DNA of 64,000 bases from Bacillota bacterium (lineage in GTDB: Bacteria > Bacillota > Clostridia > Acetivibrionales > DTU013), in the NCBI GenBank assembly GCA_023399355.1, contig JAEWQC010000349.1, positions 7,867-71,866 on the forward strand. The letters run 5' to 3'. The position numbers were made by a program, and so were the translations under genes. Below the pieces are notes generated by a model, which was given only the letters and a program-made list of their open reading frames with translations, made no database searches and was not told where the DNA came from. Positions 15,830 through 26,454 of this stretch are shown one piece after another. Position 1 is the stretch's first letter, and each line of letters opens with the position of its first letter.

Positions 15830-17532
15830 AGAAGATCATACTTACCGGAAATCCTAATGTTGGCAAGAGTCTTCTGTTTTCACGCATCACGCGGATTGGA
15901 ATTGTTACGGCGAACTATGGGGGGACAACAGTTGAGACGAAATTGGGAAATTATATTTTCCAGGGACGGGAGTATGAAATTGTTGACGGACCCGGGATCT
16001 ATTCTCTCGAAGAGTTTTCCAAAACGGATCAAATCGCAGTTAAGCTGATTGATGATGGAGACATCATCATGAATGTTATTGATTCAACCAACCTGGAACG
16101 CAGTCTGAATCTGACATTGCAATTGATGAGGATGCACAGGCCGATGATTGTCTGCCTCAATTTCTGGGATGATACGGTCCATAAGGGCATTACTATAAAT
16201 GCACAGATACTTGAACAGCTTCTCGATGTTCCCGTTGTAACTGTCAGTGCGCTTCGCAGCGAAGGCATTCCTGAACTGCTTGCTTCTGTTGAAAATGCAC
16301 GGGCCAGTCGATTGACAATTGAGCCGGAAGAACAGTGGAATTATATCGGGAGCATCCTTCGCAAGGTTCAAATACTAAAGCACCGCCATCACACGATGCT
16401 GGAGCGCATCAGCGATTTTACGCTGCACCCTGTCGGCGGGATTCTTTCAGCAGTCTTCGTTCTGTTGTCCACGCTTTTGATTGTACGATATATGGGAGAA
16501 GGGCTGATTAATTTTGTATTCGAACCCTTTTATTCCAGTCTTTACAATCCTTTTGTTCAGGACATCGTCAATAAAGTTCCTTATGGTTTGGTCCGCGGAC
16601 TTCTTCTGGGCCATTCTGCCGATCCGCTGCAATCCTTTGGAATTCTTACAAGCGGCGTTTATATAGCCCTTGTTCAAGTTTTCCCATACTTTTTTTCTTT
16701 CTATTTTATCTTCGGTTTTCTTGAAGATTTCGGGTATCTTCCAAGACTTGCTGTTGTACTGGACAAATTCTTTCACAAACTTGGACTACATGGATATTCA
16801 TCAATACCAGTCATGCTTGGTCTTGGCTGCAAAGTCCCGGCATTTATGGCCACAAGGGGATTGACCAACAGGCGGGAGAAGATTTTAACGATTACGCTGA
16901 TTTTCATGAGTGTACCCTGTCTATCACAGAGCGCTATGATCGTTTCGCTGGGCATGCGTTATGGTGTTGGGACTGTACTTGCCATTTTCGGAATAACGAT
17001 GGCAACAGCTCTCGGCATGAACTATTTGATGAACAAACTCTATAAAAAGGGCGATTCGCCGGAATTTTTCACAGAGTTTCCTTCCTGCAGGATACCGACG
17101 TTCAAAATGCTGGCTGGTAAATTGCGGATAAGGATCGTTGAATACTTTGCAGAAGTTTTGCCGATGATTGCCATAGGTGTGCTTCTGATGAATATTCTCA
17201 ACGCCATTCATGTTTTAAGTTTCATTACGGATTTGATCAGCAAGCCTGTAAACTGGCTTCTGGGACTGCCCCCCGAAATTGCACCGGTAATGCTTTTGAA
17301 CTTTCTCAGAAAAGATGCTTCCGTAGCGCTCCTTGTACCGTTGAATCTTGATGCATATCAATTCATCGTTGCCTGTATATTCCTTGTCCTGTCCACTCCC
17401 TGCATTGCTTCTTTCTTTACGCTGATCAGGGAACTGGGTATACGGACATCCCTTAAAATAGTCGGTGTGATATTTTCAATTACTATTGTGGTAACTGCCT
17501 TTTTACATTTTGCATTTTCCCTATTGCATTAG
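15826..17532 (+). CDS. feoB: FeoB ferrous iron transporter
   Basis: A 568-residue protein with an N-terminal G domain: G1 GNPNVGKS at residues 8-15, TTVE for G2, DGPG for G3 and a slightly unusual NFWDD in the G4 position. A membrane domain with about eight helices and the two Gate motifs follows. It carries Fe2+ across the cytoplasmic membrane. The protein is shorter than E. coli FeoB, mainly because it lacks the C-terminal cytosolic extension, as many clostridial versions do. Iron control by Fur is evident upstream. The 270 bp after the gene hold no recognisable feature. Confidence 0.95.
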   Translation: MKKIILTGNPNVGKSLLFSRITRIGIVTANYGGTTVETKLGNYIFQGREYEIVDGPGIYSLEEFSKTDQIAVKLIDDGDIIMNVIDSTNLERSLNLTLQLMRMHRPMIVCLNFWDDTVHKGITINAQILEQLLDVPVVTVSALRSEGIPELLASVENARASRLTIEPEEQWNYIGSILRKVQILKHRHHTMLERISDFTLHPVGGILSAVFVLLSTLLIVRYMGEGLINFVFEPFYSSLYNPFVQDIVNKVPYGLVRGLLLGHSADPLQSFGILTSGVYIALVQVFPYFFSFYFIFGFLEDFGYLPRLAVVLDKFFHKLGLHGYSSIPVMLGLGCKVPAFMATRGLTNRREKILTITLIFMSVPCLSQSAMIVSLGMRYGVGTVLAIFGITMATALGMNYLMNKLYKKGDSPEFFTEFPSCRIPTFKMLAGKLRIRIVEYFAEVLPMIAIGVLLMNILNAIHVLSFITDLISKPVNWLLGLPPEIAPVMLLNFLRKDASVALLVPLNLDAYQFIVACIFLVLSTPCIASFFTLIRELGIRTSLKIVGVIFSITIVVTAFLHFAFSLLH

Positions 17533-17806
17533 CACGGCTTTGGCGGTCAGATGTTTTTGGTAAATAGTATTCTGATCCCGGCTGGAAATTCACAGTGAAG
17601 TTTTATCCCTGCAGCATTGCGTTGGGTGCTTCGGACGGGTTGTAAATGGCTGCCGGACAGGTAAACTCACGAATTGAAAAAGCGTAAGTGCAAATGCTCC
17701 TCACTGATACCTCAATGACAGGCACTCACACTTACACTCAAACTTACACTTTCACTATACCAAACCAAGCTCTTGCAGGCTGTGCAGGGATTCTCCTGTT
17801 CGATGA

Positions 17807-18928
17807 TTATTTATTTAATGCACCTTCAGGAGAAACATAAGCCAGTTTTAGGTGATCTGCCACGGGTTTATACGTAATCGTCCCATCAAAGGTATTCAAG
17901 CCGGATAGTAATGATTTGTCATCCAGCATGGCTTTCTTTGCCCCTTTATCTGCAATCTGGAGCAGATAAGGGAGAGTCATGGCAGTCAATGCGTAGGTTG
18001 AGGTTCTGGGAACCGCTCCGGGCATATTGGCGACAGAATAATGGAGAACGCCGTACTTTTCATAACTGGGCTGATCGTGGGTGGTAACCCTGTCTATTGT
18101 GGCAATGGAGCCTCCCTGATCAATAGCGACATCGACAATGACAGATCCTTTTTTCATGGTTTTTACCATTTCTTCCGTAACAATCTTTGGTGCCTTGGAA
18201 CCAGCAATCAAAACTGCACCTACGAGCAAATCGGCTTTTTTCACCATTTCGGCAGCATTGTATTCATTATAGATGAGGGTAGCCACTTTGCCTGAAAAAA
18301 TAGTATCAATGTAAGCGAGTTTACTTTTACTGATATCAAGAATAGTTACCCGGGCACCGAAGCCTAATGCAATTTTAGCAGCATTGGTTCCAACTATGCC
18401 GCCGCCCACAATGACAACTTCAGCCGGCAGTACTCCGGGTACGCCGCCAAGCAGAATACCGGCACCGCCATTGTATTTTTGCAATAAGGTGGCGCCAACC
18501 TGTATGGACATTCTGCCAGCTACCTCGCTCATAGGTGAAAGCAAAGGGAGAGAACCGTCCTGAAGCTGTACTGTTTCATAGGCGATTCCTGTCACCTTCT
18601 TGCGAAGTAAAGCTTCTGTAAGTGAAAGATTTGGTGCTAAATGAAGGTAGGTAAAAAGTACCTGACCCTCTTTAAACAAATCATATTCTGAAGGAATGGG
18701 TTCTTTTACCTTAACAATCGTCTCGGCTCTTTTATATACTTCGACATTGCTTTGAACAATCTCAGCACCGGCATCAGCGTATTCGGCATCAGCAATCCCG
18801 CTGCCCAATCCCGCGGCTTCTTCTATCAATACGCTGTGACCGGATTTTACAAGAGCTTGAACGCCTGCAGGGGTGATCGCCACCCTGTTTTCATTATTTT
18901 TTATTTCTTTTGGAATTCCAATGATCAT
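17807..18928 (-). CDS. ald: Alanine dehydrogenase
   Basis: A 373-residue NAD-dependent enzyme that interconverts L-alanine with pyruvate and ammonia. The N-terminal [17 protein letters not shown], the Rossmann VVIGG-like VIVGGGIVG near residue 171 and the catalytic His region match the family along the full length. It lies 35 bp after the lrp-type gene on the same strand, so the regulator is first and the enzyme second in one operon. Feedback by alanine or another amino acid through that regulator is likely (inference). Confidence 0.96.
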   Translation of the reverse strand: MIIGIPKEIKNNENRVAITPAGVQALVKSGHSVLIEEAAGLGSGIADAEYADAGAEIVQSNVEVYKRAETIVKVKEPIPSEYDLFKEGQVLFTYLHLAPNLSLTEALLRKKVTGIAYETVQLQDGSLPLLSPMSEVAGRMSIQVGATLLQKYNGGAGILLGGVPGVLPAEVVIVGGGIVGTNAAKIALGFGARVTILDISKSKLAYIDTIFSGKVATLIYNEYNAAEMVKKADLLVGAVLIAGSKAPKIVTEEMVKTMKKGSVIVDVAIDQGGSIATIDRVTTHDQPSYEKYGVLHYSVANMPGAVPRTSTYALTAMTLPYLLQIADKGAKKAMLDDKSLLSGLNTFDGTITYKPVADHLKLAYVSPEGALNK

Positions 18929-18963
18929 ATTACTTCATCCTCCTAAAATAGACATATAATAGT

Positions 18964-19413
18964 TTATGTATCTGGTTTCACAGAAAAACAGTTTTTAATG
19001 TTTGAAAGCACCACAATGGTTCTTGTTTTTTGCACACCTTGCAAGCTCTTTATTCTAAATAAAAGCTTTTCCAACGTAAAGGTGCCTTCGGTAACAATTT
19101 TGAGGGCATAATCAAAATCACCCGCAAGGTAGTTGCATTCCAGGATTTCATCTTCGCCCATCACCAATTCCGTAAATCTGTCTGTGTACTTTGGACGCTC
19201 AAGACTGACAAACATAATGGCTGTCAGGTGCTTGCCCATGAGCTCTGAATTCAATATGGCCGTGTATTGCCCAATAATTCCAGACGACTCAAGTTTTTTT
19301 ATACGCTCGCTAATAGCCGGAACAGATAAATTCATTCTGGTACTGATGTCGGACATGGTCATTCTTGCATTTTTTTGCAACAGGTTCAGTATGCTGATAT
19401 CAAATTCATCCAT
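18964..19413 (-). CDS. Lrp/AsnC family regulator
   Basis: A 149-residue protein with an N-terminal winged helix (DEFDISILNLLQKNARMT, SVPAISERIKKLE) and a C-terminal RAM ligand-binding domain. The start is the ATG at 19413 after AGAGG. A longer frame reaching 19509 adds 32 hydrophobic residues that are not typical of the family. It precedes ald on the same strand and is its likely regulator, similar in arrangement to AdeR/AlaR-type control of alanine dehydrogenase. Confidence 0.92.
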   Translation of the reverse strand: MDEFDISILNLLQKNARMTMSDISTRMNLSVPAISERIKKLESSGIIGQYTAILNSELMGKHLTAIMFVSLERPKYTDRFTELVMGEDEILECNYLAGDFDYALKIVTEGTFTLEKLLFRIKSLQGVQKTRTIVVLSNIKNCFSVKPDT

Positions 19414-19588
19414 AAAGGACCTCTTCCGGAAGTATTCTTTACATGATAGTACTACAAACAGGTAATTATTTAAACGGGAATAGATAAAATAAATAAATAA
19501 CGGGCGCAATAGTAAACGGATGCCTAAATATTTTAAGCGGACCTCCTTCTGGTGGATTATTAAGCTTAAATTTTAAACAGTTTTTTAC

Positions 19589-19607
19589 TTACCATTTGAG
19601 TTGGTAA
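19589..19607 (+). promoter_or_regulatory. Inverted repeat between lrp and GH95 genes
   Basis: TTACCA-TTTGAGT-TGGTAA is a 6-bp perfect inverted repeat in the 360-bp divergent gap, a plausible repressor site. The rest of the gap (19414-19773) holds a short open frame (19640-19759) behind AAGGAG that encodes about 40 residues of unknown kind, and a GAGGGGGG ribosome site for the GH95 gene. Confidence 0.3.
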
Positions 19608-19773
19608 AATAAATATAGTATTGTGTAGATTAAGGAGTTGTTCGATTCCGGTATGTGGTTATTTACAGCGATCAACTTGAGCGCTGAAGTAAAAAGTACG
19701 TGGAATAAAGTACGCTCCGGAACAGAGGAGCAAGCCGCATCGAAGAACTATCTATGGTGAGGGGGGATAGGGT

Positions 19774-22131
19774 ATGCCGGAATGGAAATGTATCAATGAG
19801 CCGGAACACAAGCTTTGCTATAAGAAGCCGGCAAGCTGCTGGAACGAGGCTCTTCCAATCGGAAATGGAAGATTGGGGGGGATGGTATACGGGCAGGTGA
19901 AAAAGGAACAGATCCAGTTGAATGAGGATAGCATCTGGTATGGAGAACCGATTGACAGAAACAATCCGAATGCATTAAAAAACCTCCCCAGGATACGGCA
20001 GCTGCTGTCGGAAGGAAAGATAAAAGAGGCGGAACGGCTTGCATCCATGGCGCTTTCGGGGGTCCCGGAAAGTCAGCGGCCCTATCAGACAATGGGGGAC
20101 CTTTTTCTGAATTTTGAGGTGGATGAAAGCACTGTGGAAGACTATACAAGAGAATTGGATATTGAAAATGCAGCAGTCACTGTGCGGTTTCGATCCAATG
20201 GTATAAATTATACCCGTCAGGTTTTTTCCAGCGCTGAGGATCAGGTAATGGTCATTCAATTAAGTGCTGACAAATCCGGCTCCATTCAGTTTGCGGCAAA
20301 GCTGGGAAGAGGCAGATTTCTTAATGAGGTTAAGGCTATAACGAATAATACGATTGGCATGTTTGCAGGCTGCAGTTCTGAAAAGGGAGTCCGGTTTTGC
20401 ACCATGTTACGAGCCATTAATGAAGAAGGCAAACTTAATATAATCGGAGAGAATATTGTTGCTGAAGGTGCTGATGCGGTAACATTGATTTTATCAGCCG
20501 CTACAAGCTTTTATCATGAGGACTATGTCCGGCAGTGCGCCAGATACCTTGACAATGCAGAAATGAAAGGCTATGCAAGACTTTATTCCGCTCATATTGC
20601 TGACTACTCGGTTTTATACAAAAGGGTTTCACTGAGCATCAACAGTGAAAAATGGACAGATGTGCCGGATGGTCCGGATTTCCCGGATATGGCTGAACGG
20701 TTGGAAAGACTGAAGAGCGGGAAAGAGGATCCGAAGCTTGCCGAACTTTATTTTCAATACGGACGCTATCTCATGATTTCCTGCAGCAGACCCGGATGCC
20801 TTCCTGCAAACCTTCAGGGGATCTGGAACCAGGATATGCTCCCTGCCTGGGACAGTAAATATACGATCAATATTAATACGGAGATGAATTATTGGCCTGT
20901 GGAGTCCTGCAATCTTTCCGAATGTCATTTGCCGCTTTTCGATCATATCGAAAGGATGAGAAAACCCGGAAGAAGGACGGCTCAGGTGATGTATGGCTGC
21001 TGTGGCTTTGTGGCCCATCACAATACGGACATCTGGGGGGATACCGCTCCCCAGGATATTTGGATCCCTGCAACCTACTGGCCTATGGGGGCAGCCTGGC
21101 TTTGTCTTCATCTTTGGGATCACTACGAATATTGTCCGGACCAGGAATTTCTGAAGCGGGCTTACCCGATCATGAAGGAAGCGGCGGAATTCCTTCTGGA
21201 TTTCCTGGTTGAGGACGGGAAAGGAAGGCTGGTGACGAGTCCCTCTGTTTCGCCGGAGAATACTTACCTGCTGGAAAATGGCGAGAAGGGCAGCTTGTGC
21301 ATCGGGCCCTCCATGGACAGCCAGATTATCTTTACACTTTTTCAGAACTGTATCGCTTCAGCCCAAATACTCGGTGTGGATGTTGAATTTGCAAAAGAAC
21401 TGCAAACGGCAGCCGACAGGCTACCTAAGCCTCAAATAGGGAAATACGGGCAGATACAGGAATGGTCGGAGGATTACGAAGAGGCGGAAATAGGGCACAG
21501 GCATATTTCACATCTTTTTGGTTTGCACCCCGGGAGTCTGTTTTCTGTAAGGAAGACGCCCGGATTGGCGCTGGCTGCCAGAAAAACCCTTGAGAGAAGA
21601 TTGTTGCATGGCGGAGGCCATACCGGCTGGAGCAGAGCCTGGATCATCAATATGTGGGCAAGGCTCAGAGACGGGGAAAACGCTTATGAAAATCTGAAGG
21701 AATTATTGAAGAATTCCACACAACCCAATCTGCTGGATTCTCATCCTCCCTTTCAGATCGACGGAAATTTTGGCGGTACGGCGGGGATTGCGGAAATGAT
21801 ACTGCAAAGCCATGAAGGCGGTATTGAGTTGCTTCCTGCCATTCCCCGGGCCTGGAGGAATGGAAAAGCAGCAGGCTTAAGGGCAAGGGGAGGCTTTTCG
21901 GTTGAGGTGGAGTGGACGGATGGAAGCTTTACCAAGGCAATCATCCGGTCTGATTTCGGCAGGGAATGCACCGTTTTTGTCAAACAAAAATGTACCGTTA
22001 CCTGCAACGCGGAATCGGTAAATGTCATACGGAATGAAGACAGGCTTTCCTTTAAGACGGAAACAGGCAGGGAATATGTTCTGAACAATGCAGAGTCCCA
22101 TCCGGTGCAGCTCCGGGCAAATGATTTTTGA
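19774..22131 (+). CDS. Glycoside hydrolase family 95 (alpha-L-fucosidase or related)
   Basis: A 785-residue protein of GH95, whose members cleave terminal alpha-L-fucose or alpha-L-galactose by inversion. Family signatures are visible in order: [15 protein letters not shown] near residue 25, NEDSIWYG near 49, NLQGIWNQD near 348, [12 protein letters not shown] near 370 with the catalytic Asn pair, and [14 protein letters not shown] near 662. No signal peptide is seen, so the enzyme is probably cytoplasmic and handles imported oligosaccharides. It has no transporter beside it. The gene after it is on the other strand. Confidence 0.92.
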   Translation: MPEWKCINEPEHKLCYKKPASCWNEALPIGNGRLGGMVYGQVKKEQIQLNEDSIWYGEPIDRNNPNALKNLPRIRQLLSEGKIKEAERLASMALSGVPESQRPYQTMGDLFLNFEVDESTVEDYTRELDIENAAVTVRFRSNGINYTRQVFSSAEDQVMVIQLSADKSGSIQFAAKLGRGRFLNEVKAITNNTIGMFAGCSSEKGVRFCTMLRAINEEGKLNIIGENIVAEGADAVTLILSAATSFYHEDYVRQCARYLDNAEMKGYARLYSAHIADYSVLYKRVSLSINSEKWTDVPDGPDFPDMAERLERLKSGKEDPKLAELYFQYGRYLMISCSRPGCLPANLQGIWNQDMLPAWDSKYTININTEMNYWPVESCNLSECHLPLFDHIERMRKPGRRTAQVMYGCCGFVAHHNTDIWGDTAPQDIWIPATYWPMGAAWLCLHLWDHYEYCPDQEFLKRAYPIMKEAAEFLLDFLVEDGKGRLVTSPSVSPENTYLLENGEKGSLCIGPSMDSQIIFTLFQNCIASAQILGVDVEFAKELQTAADRLPKPQIGKYGQIQEWSEDYEEAEIGHRHISHLFGLHPGSLFSVRKTPGLALAARKTLERRLLHGGGHTGWSRAWIINMWARLRDGENAYENLKELLKNSTQPNLLDSHPPFQIDGNFGGTAGIAEMILQSHEGGIELLPAIPRAWRNGKAAGLRARGGFSVEVEWTDGSFTKAIIRSDFGRECTVFVKQKCTVTCNAESVNVIRNEDRLSFKTETGREYVLNNAESHPVQLRANDF

Positions 22132-22399
22132 GCATGCTGTTTGTAGTGCATAAGGATGGTCGGGCTTCATGGCGAAAAATACTTGCTGGTCATATCGATG
22201 ACTGTATTGATCAGACGATCCTGGTCAAAGCATGGCTTCAATCAGTTTTGCTTCGAAGAGCTTTTCTGCGGCTTGCTCCAGGATAAATCATTTACCTATG
22301 CCCTGCATGTGACTTTTTTCAGTAGCTGTAGGAGCTGCTCTGATGGCAATGGCGCTTCCCTGTTTAAAGCCGGGCAAAAATGAAAACGGAGAAAGGATC
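22132..22399. other. Intergenic 268 bp, no feature recognised
   Basis: This gap separates two convergent genes (GH95 on plus, EamA on minus). A 75-codon open frame on the plus strand has no recognisable family and no good ribosome site. No convincing terminator was found, which is unusual for a convergent pair. Confidence 0.3.
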
Positions 22400-23338
22400 T
22401 TAAAACGATGCTGTCCCGGATTTTTCCGTTTCAGGAGGGGGAGCCGGTGCGGGTTCTTTTTTCTTCAACCAGTTCAACTGAGAAAGAATCAGGCCTGTGA
22501 ACATAAGAAAACAGCCGATACTTCCTCTTATACCCAGGTTTTCCCCAAGTAATAAAAACCCTCCCAATGCGGCGAAAACATTCTCCATGCTGAGGATGAT
22601 GGCGGCATGTGATTCCTTGGCGTGCTTCTGCCCCAAGATCTGCAAGGTGTAAGCGATTCCAACGGATGCAAGACCTCCATAGAGAAGGGGAACCAGTGCC
22701 TGCTGCAGTCCGATAACCGGGATGCCTTCAAAGAATATTGCGACGGTAAGGCTGAGGAGGGAACAGGTGGCAATTTGAATGAGCGATAGCTTTAATCCAT
22801 CCAGTCTCCTGGTAAAATGTCCGATAACAATAATATGCAATGCCCAAAAGAAGGCTCCGATCAGTTGGAGAATGTCCCAGGAGGCAATGGAAAACTGTTC
22901 GTTGACACTGAGAAGGTACAGGCCGATTAGTGAGAAACCAGCTCCGACCCAGGTTTTGAGACCGATAGAGTGCTTTAGCAAGATGCCCAGAAAGGGAACG
23001 ATAATAATATAAAGACTTGTTATAAATGCAGCTTTCCCTGCCGTAGTATGGGGCATGCCAACCTGCTGCAAATTGGCGGCGGTAAATAGGACGAGGCCGC
23101 AGATAACGCCGGCAGGCAGGGTCCGCCTTAACTCGCTGAGGATATTTCGTATTCCTGCCTTTGCATCTATTATTAGAATCAATGGAATCAGAGACAGGCA
23201 GCCTAAGGCAAACCGGACACCATTGAAGGCAAAGGGACCCAGATGTTGTGCCCCAACCCGCTGTGCGACAAAAGCAAAGCCCCAGATGATGGCGGCAAGC
23301 AGCAAGATCATATTGGAGGTGATTGTCTGTTTTTTCAT
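22400..23338 (-). CDS. EamA/DMT family transporter
   Basis: A 312-residue integral membrane protein with ten predicted helices in two EamA halves (the first begins ILLLAAIIWGFAFVAQ, the second near WDILQLIGAFFWALH). Members export amino acids, nucleobases or other metabolites. The substrate is not predictable. The start is the ATG at 23338 behind AAGGAG. The 22 further codons upstream are charged and unlike the family. The C-terminus is Lys/Pro-rich and cytoplasmic. Confidence 0.85.
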   Translation of the reverse strand: MKKQTITSNMILLLAAIIWGFAFVAQRVGAQHLGPFAFNGVRFALGCLSLIPLILIIDAKAGIRNILSELRRTLPAGVICGLVLFTAANLQQVGMPHTTAGKAAFITSLYIIIVPFLGILLKHSIGLKTWVGAGFSLIGLYLLSVNEQFSIASWDILQLIGAFFWALHIIVIGHFTRRLDGLKLSLIQIATCSLLSLTVAIFFEGIPVIGLQQALVPLLYGGLASVGIAYTLQILGQKHAKESHAAIILSMENVFAALGGFLLLGENLGIRGSIGCFLMFTGLILSQLNWLKKKEPAPAPPPETEKSGTASF

Positions 23339-23438
23339 GAAGAACTCCTTGCGAAAGATTTCGACCAACCTCTCACATTCTACCATAACCCGGACATTCT
23401 TCAAAGGTCTGCTTCACTTGTGCTGAAGTTCAGAACAA

Positions 23439-24536
23439 TCAGTGATTTTTCCGGTATTCTGCAATCAGCAGGTCAACCATCCTTCCATAACTGTAAACGC
23501 CGTCAGTCTGCCTGTTGGCCTTCAAATAGGCATTGTTGAGCGAGGTGACGGTATTTTCCACCGGCCCCTTATGTTTCTGCCAATAAAGGCTATTATCACG
23601 CAGATCTGTTTTGACACCTGTACTTAATTTCTTATCCAGATCAAAATATTTGTCTTTATTGTGTGCATACATGGCATTCATTGAATTAATCAAGGCCAGC
23701 ATGGTACCTGAATATTGAAAATCGACGTTTGGATTTTGGTTGCAGGTGAGGTATGAGATGTAGTTTGCTTCATCCTCCCGGGCGAACCCGTGCTGGTGGG
23801 CCATTTCATGACATACGGTCGAAGGGATTGAATAACTTGGAACATCCGTGTCGATATTCGCTTCGCCGGTAAATGGACAGTACAATCCGATGATACCCGT
23901 ATAGGACATGGCTTTGGAGAAAAGTACACTTTTGGGGATGCCATAATTTCCGGACAATGCAGGAATTGTTTTGGCTGCATTTTGATAGCCGAGATTTGCC
24001 TGGCGAAAGATTCCGGTATAGCCTTCAGGAAGGGACATGACGCCGTTTAAATTCTCATGGACAGAGCTTCTCAAGCTGTTTGCACGGTCTGCAAGGCTGT
24101 CGCATAAATTGCCGAGCTCGGCAACTGAAGCGGGACGTGTGTCCAGACCTGCAATTTCTGCAAAGGAAAGCCTGTTGTAGTTTAATGACCAGGATACGAT
24201 AAGGATAAAACAGATCAAACTGACAGTGATTAAAATGTTGATCAGGTAGTTGAGCAAGCATTTAAGCTTACCTGTTTTCAACCTGATTACCCTGAAAATT
24301 CCATAGATGAAAATACCCAGGGCAAGCACTGATAGGAGTATTAGACCAATCTCCGCAATAGAGAAGGGAAACAGTCCCGTAAATAAACTTAGCAGCTCAA
24401 TGAACAGCTTGTTGATGCCTCTTGAAAAAAAACTCTCAATAAAATCAGGTGTGAAAGTTGTACAGTAAAAAAGGAGCAGCCCGACAGGAAAAAGTAAAAT
24501 GAGCAGAACCTTTTTTGGAAAACTTTTAATATTCAT
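23439..24536 (-). CDS. DUF3810 membrane zinc-protease-like protein
   Basis: A 365-residue protein with three N-terminal membrane segments and a large extracellular domain. The HEMAHQHGFAREDEANY stretch (near residue 240) is an HExxH-type zinc site with a downstream acidic ligand, as in gluzincin-like peptidases. DUF3810 members are not well characterised. I chose the ATG at 24536, since the upstream TTG overlaps the GGAG. It is 100 bp upstream of the EamA gene on the same strand and may share its transcript. Confidence 0.8.
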   Translation of the reverse strand: MNIKSFPKKVLLILLFPVGLLLFYCTTFTPDFIESFFSRGINKLFIELLSLFTGLFPFSIAEIGLILLSVLALGIFIYGIFRVIRLKTGKLKCLLNYLINILITVSLICFILIVSWSLNYNRLSFAEIAGLDTRPASVAELGNLCDSLADRANSLRSSVHENLNGVMSLPEGYTGIFRQANLGYQNAAKTIPALSGNYGIPKSVLFSKAMSYTGIIGLYCPFTGEANIDTDVPSYSIPSTVCHEMAHQHGFAREDEANYISYLTCNQNPNVDFQYSGTMLALINSMNAMYAHNKDKYFDLDKKLSTGVKTDLRDNSLYWQKHKGPVENTVTSLNNAYLKANRQTDGVYSYGRMVDLLIAEYRKNH

Positions 24537-24764
24537 ATGAAAGACCCACTCCAAACGACCTATATTTACAGAACATTCATGTTAATGCTTAAATGTCCTC
24601 TTCCCACAGAATGCAGAGCTATCCGACCAAGTATCTGAAAGGACGGGACGATCCAGCAGGCAGTATCCGGATTCTGAACTATGAATCTACTATAACATAT
24701 TGAACATAAAGGTTACAATGGCAGGAAGTGCGAGGGGCAAAAATGCATTGCAGAATTGAAAGGA

Positions 24765-26174
24765 TTAATTTGTTGTGTTTATCACTTTCGAATGTTCGTC
24801 CGGAGCATCTTCAACTGCAGGGTTTTCAGCAGCCGGGCTCTCGCCGGTAGTGCTTTCCGGGACAGTGTTTTTATCCGAGGTTACTCCGGCGTTGGTATTT
24901 TTATCCGAGGTTACTCCGGCGTCGGTCTTTTCTACAGGGATCCCTCCGGCGTCAGTATTTCCCACAGAAGTCTTTCCGGTGTCTGTAGTTATTCCCGATA
25001 ACAGAGCATTGTACTTTTCCGTCACTGAGCTTATCACATCATCCCAGGATATCCCCCAGCCTGACAGATACGCCACAGGATCGGTATGGTTGGTACCGCC
25101 CAAATATCTGGTGACATCCATATGACCCCAAAGTGTGCCCGTTCCGTCTGCTTTTGCAGGCGATACACCGAGCCGGAGCCGGTATAGATATTCTGCGGCT
25201 CTCTGAGTGATCCTGGCGAAGGAAGCATCAAAATCACCTTGAGTGTTCGAATGGCACAATTCAAGATGGATAAACCTGTCATTTGCTTTTTCGCCGGCGC
25301 CCCAGGACTTATAGTCCGGATCGGCTACCTGTATGATCTCATTCGGGTCTATAAATTCATGCACAAAGGCTTTGCGCCAATGGACTCTTTCATGATCCGC
25401 CTCCGTTTGGGCAGTATCATTCGGACTGGCTGTATAATGGATGACAACGCCCTCATACTTTCCTACCCCATCCAGAAAAGGAACCTGCGGAAGCCCGGAG
25501 ATCCACTCAAGTTTGACCGGATAGAATGGCTGGTACGCAACCGGTGTATCTGCAACGTTTTGATCTCCTTCTCCCCGGTCTGCGTCTCCTCTGGAGGAAA
25601 CGGCCTGACCTGAAAGCCGTTCAATGACGGAGAGCGTGGCAGGATTCGCAATTCCGCTCGGATCCAGCTGATAATTTTTTTGAAACTGGATCAGGGCGCC
25701 TTCCGTTATTGACCCGAAATCTCCGGTTGCGGATACTTTCATATAGCCTAAAAGCGCTAAATCACTTTGAAGCTTGGAAACCTCTCTGCCTGTCGATCCA
25801 ATTTTCAAGCCGTCGGTTTTTTGCCTACTCTTGGTTTGTGTGCTTTTAGGCGTGGCTTTTTTCGGTACGGCCGGCTTTAGCAATGCTTCAAGTTTATTAT
25901 AGGTGAGAGTTGCCACTACTCCTGTGGAGGGCAGGTTATATTTTTTTTGAAATTTTTTTACGGCAGAAACGGTAGCACTGCCAAAATACCCGGTGGGGGC
26001 AGGGGAGAAAAAGCCTAACTTTTTCAGGTCGCCTTGCAGGGTTTTTACCGCACTGCTGTTCATGCCTTGTCTTAAAATGGGCTTTGTCGAGGCATAAATG
26101 TTTGCCGGTGCAATTGTAAAAGAGAGCAGAAGGATCAGACTGACAGATATGAATTTAATCAGGCGTCTTCTCAT
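24765..26174 (-). CDS. Secreted N-acetylmuramoyl-L-alanine amidase with two PG-binding domains
   Basis: A 469-residue cell-wall enzyme. A signal peptide (MRRRLIKFISVSLILLLSF) leads to two peptidoglycan-binding type 1 domains near residues 35-95 and 120-190. An Amidase_2 domain lies near 230-385, with zinc ligands in VVIHYTASP and LWGHMDV. The tail (395-469) is a low-complexity Thr/Asp/Val linker built from repeats such as NTDAG, KTDAG and KNTNAG. At DNA level these are tandem 30-bp-like units that could vary in number. It cuts the bond between muramic acid and the stem peptide, probably in spore germination or wall turnover. Confidence 0.9.
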   Translation of the reverse strand: MRRRLIKFISVSLILLLSFTIAPANIYASTKPILRQGMNSSAVKTLQGDLKKLGFFSPAPTGYFGSATVSAVKKFQKKYNLPSTGVVATLTYNKLEALLKPAVPKKATPKSTQTKSRQKTDGLKIGSTGREVSKLQSDLALLGYMKVSATGDFGSITEGALIQFQKNYQLDPSGIANPATLSVIERLSGQAVSSRGDADRGEGDQNVADTPVAYQPFYPVKLEWISGLPQVPFLDGVGKYEGVVIHYTASPNDTAQTEADHERVHWRKAFVHEFIDPNEIIQVADPDYKSWGAGEKANDRFIHLELCHSNTQGDFDASFARITQRAAEYLYRLRLGVSPAKADGTGTLWGHMDVTRYLGGTNHTDPVAYLSGWGISWDDVISSVTEKYNALLSGITTDTGKTSVGNTDAGGIPVEKTDAGVTSDKNTNAGVTSDKNTVPESTTGESPAAENPAVEDAPDEHSKVINTTN

Positions 26175-26387
26175 GAATAGGCCTCCAAGATGTAGTGCGT
26201 TTTATGCTGCATTTACTGGTACAATACCATTGTATCAGTTGTTTTGCCGGGTGGATATCTGTAATATAAGACAGTTAACATAATATTTTGTCCTGATTTT
26301 TCGATTTGCCTGTGATATGAAGCACCCCCGCTTTTCGCATTATCAGGAGACACGAAGGGTTGAAAGATTGCTGCCATATTTGTAATA

Positions 26388-26433
26388 GCTAATGTATTGA
26401 CGTGTTGGCTAACTGGAAGTATAATGTAGCTAA
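26388..26433 (+). promoter_or_regulatory. Promoter with three GCTAA operator repeats
   Basis: TTGACG at 26397, a 17-bp spacer and TATAAT at 26420 form a strong promoter. Three related half-sites, AATAGCTAATG, TTGGCTAACTG and GTAGCTAACAG, have their GCTAA at 26388, 26408 and 26429. They are therefore two helical turns apart and bracket the promoter. Such an array fits autoregulation by the antitoxin-like domain encoded immediately downstream. Confidence 0.65.
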
Positions 26434-26454
26434 CAGGTGAAAGGAGTGGATGAA

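Noticed and set aside
22156..22383. 75-codon ORF between GH95 and EamA
   Set aside because: No ribosome site and no recognisable domain. Fragments on the reverse strand were also not assignable.
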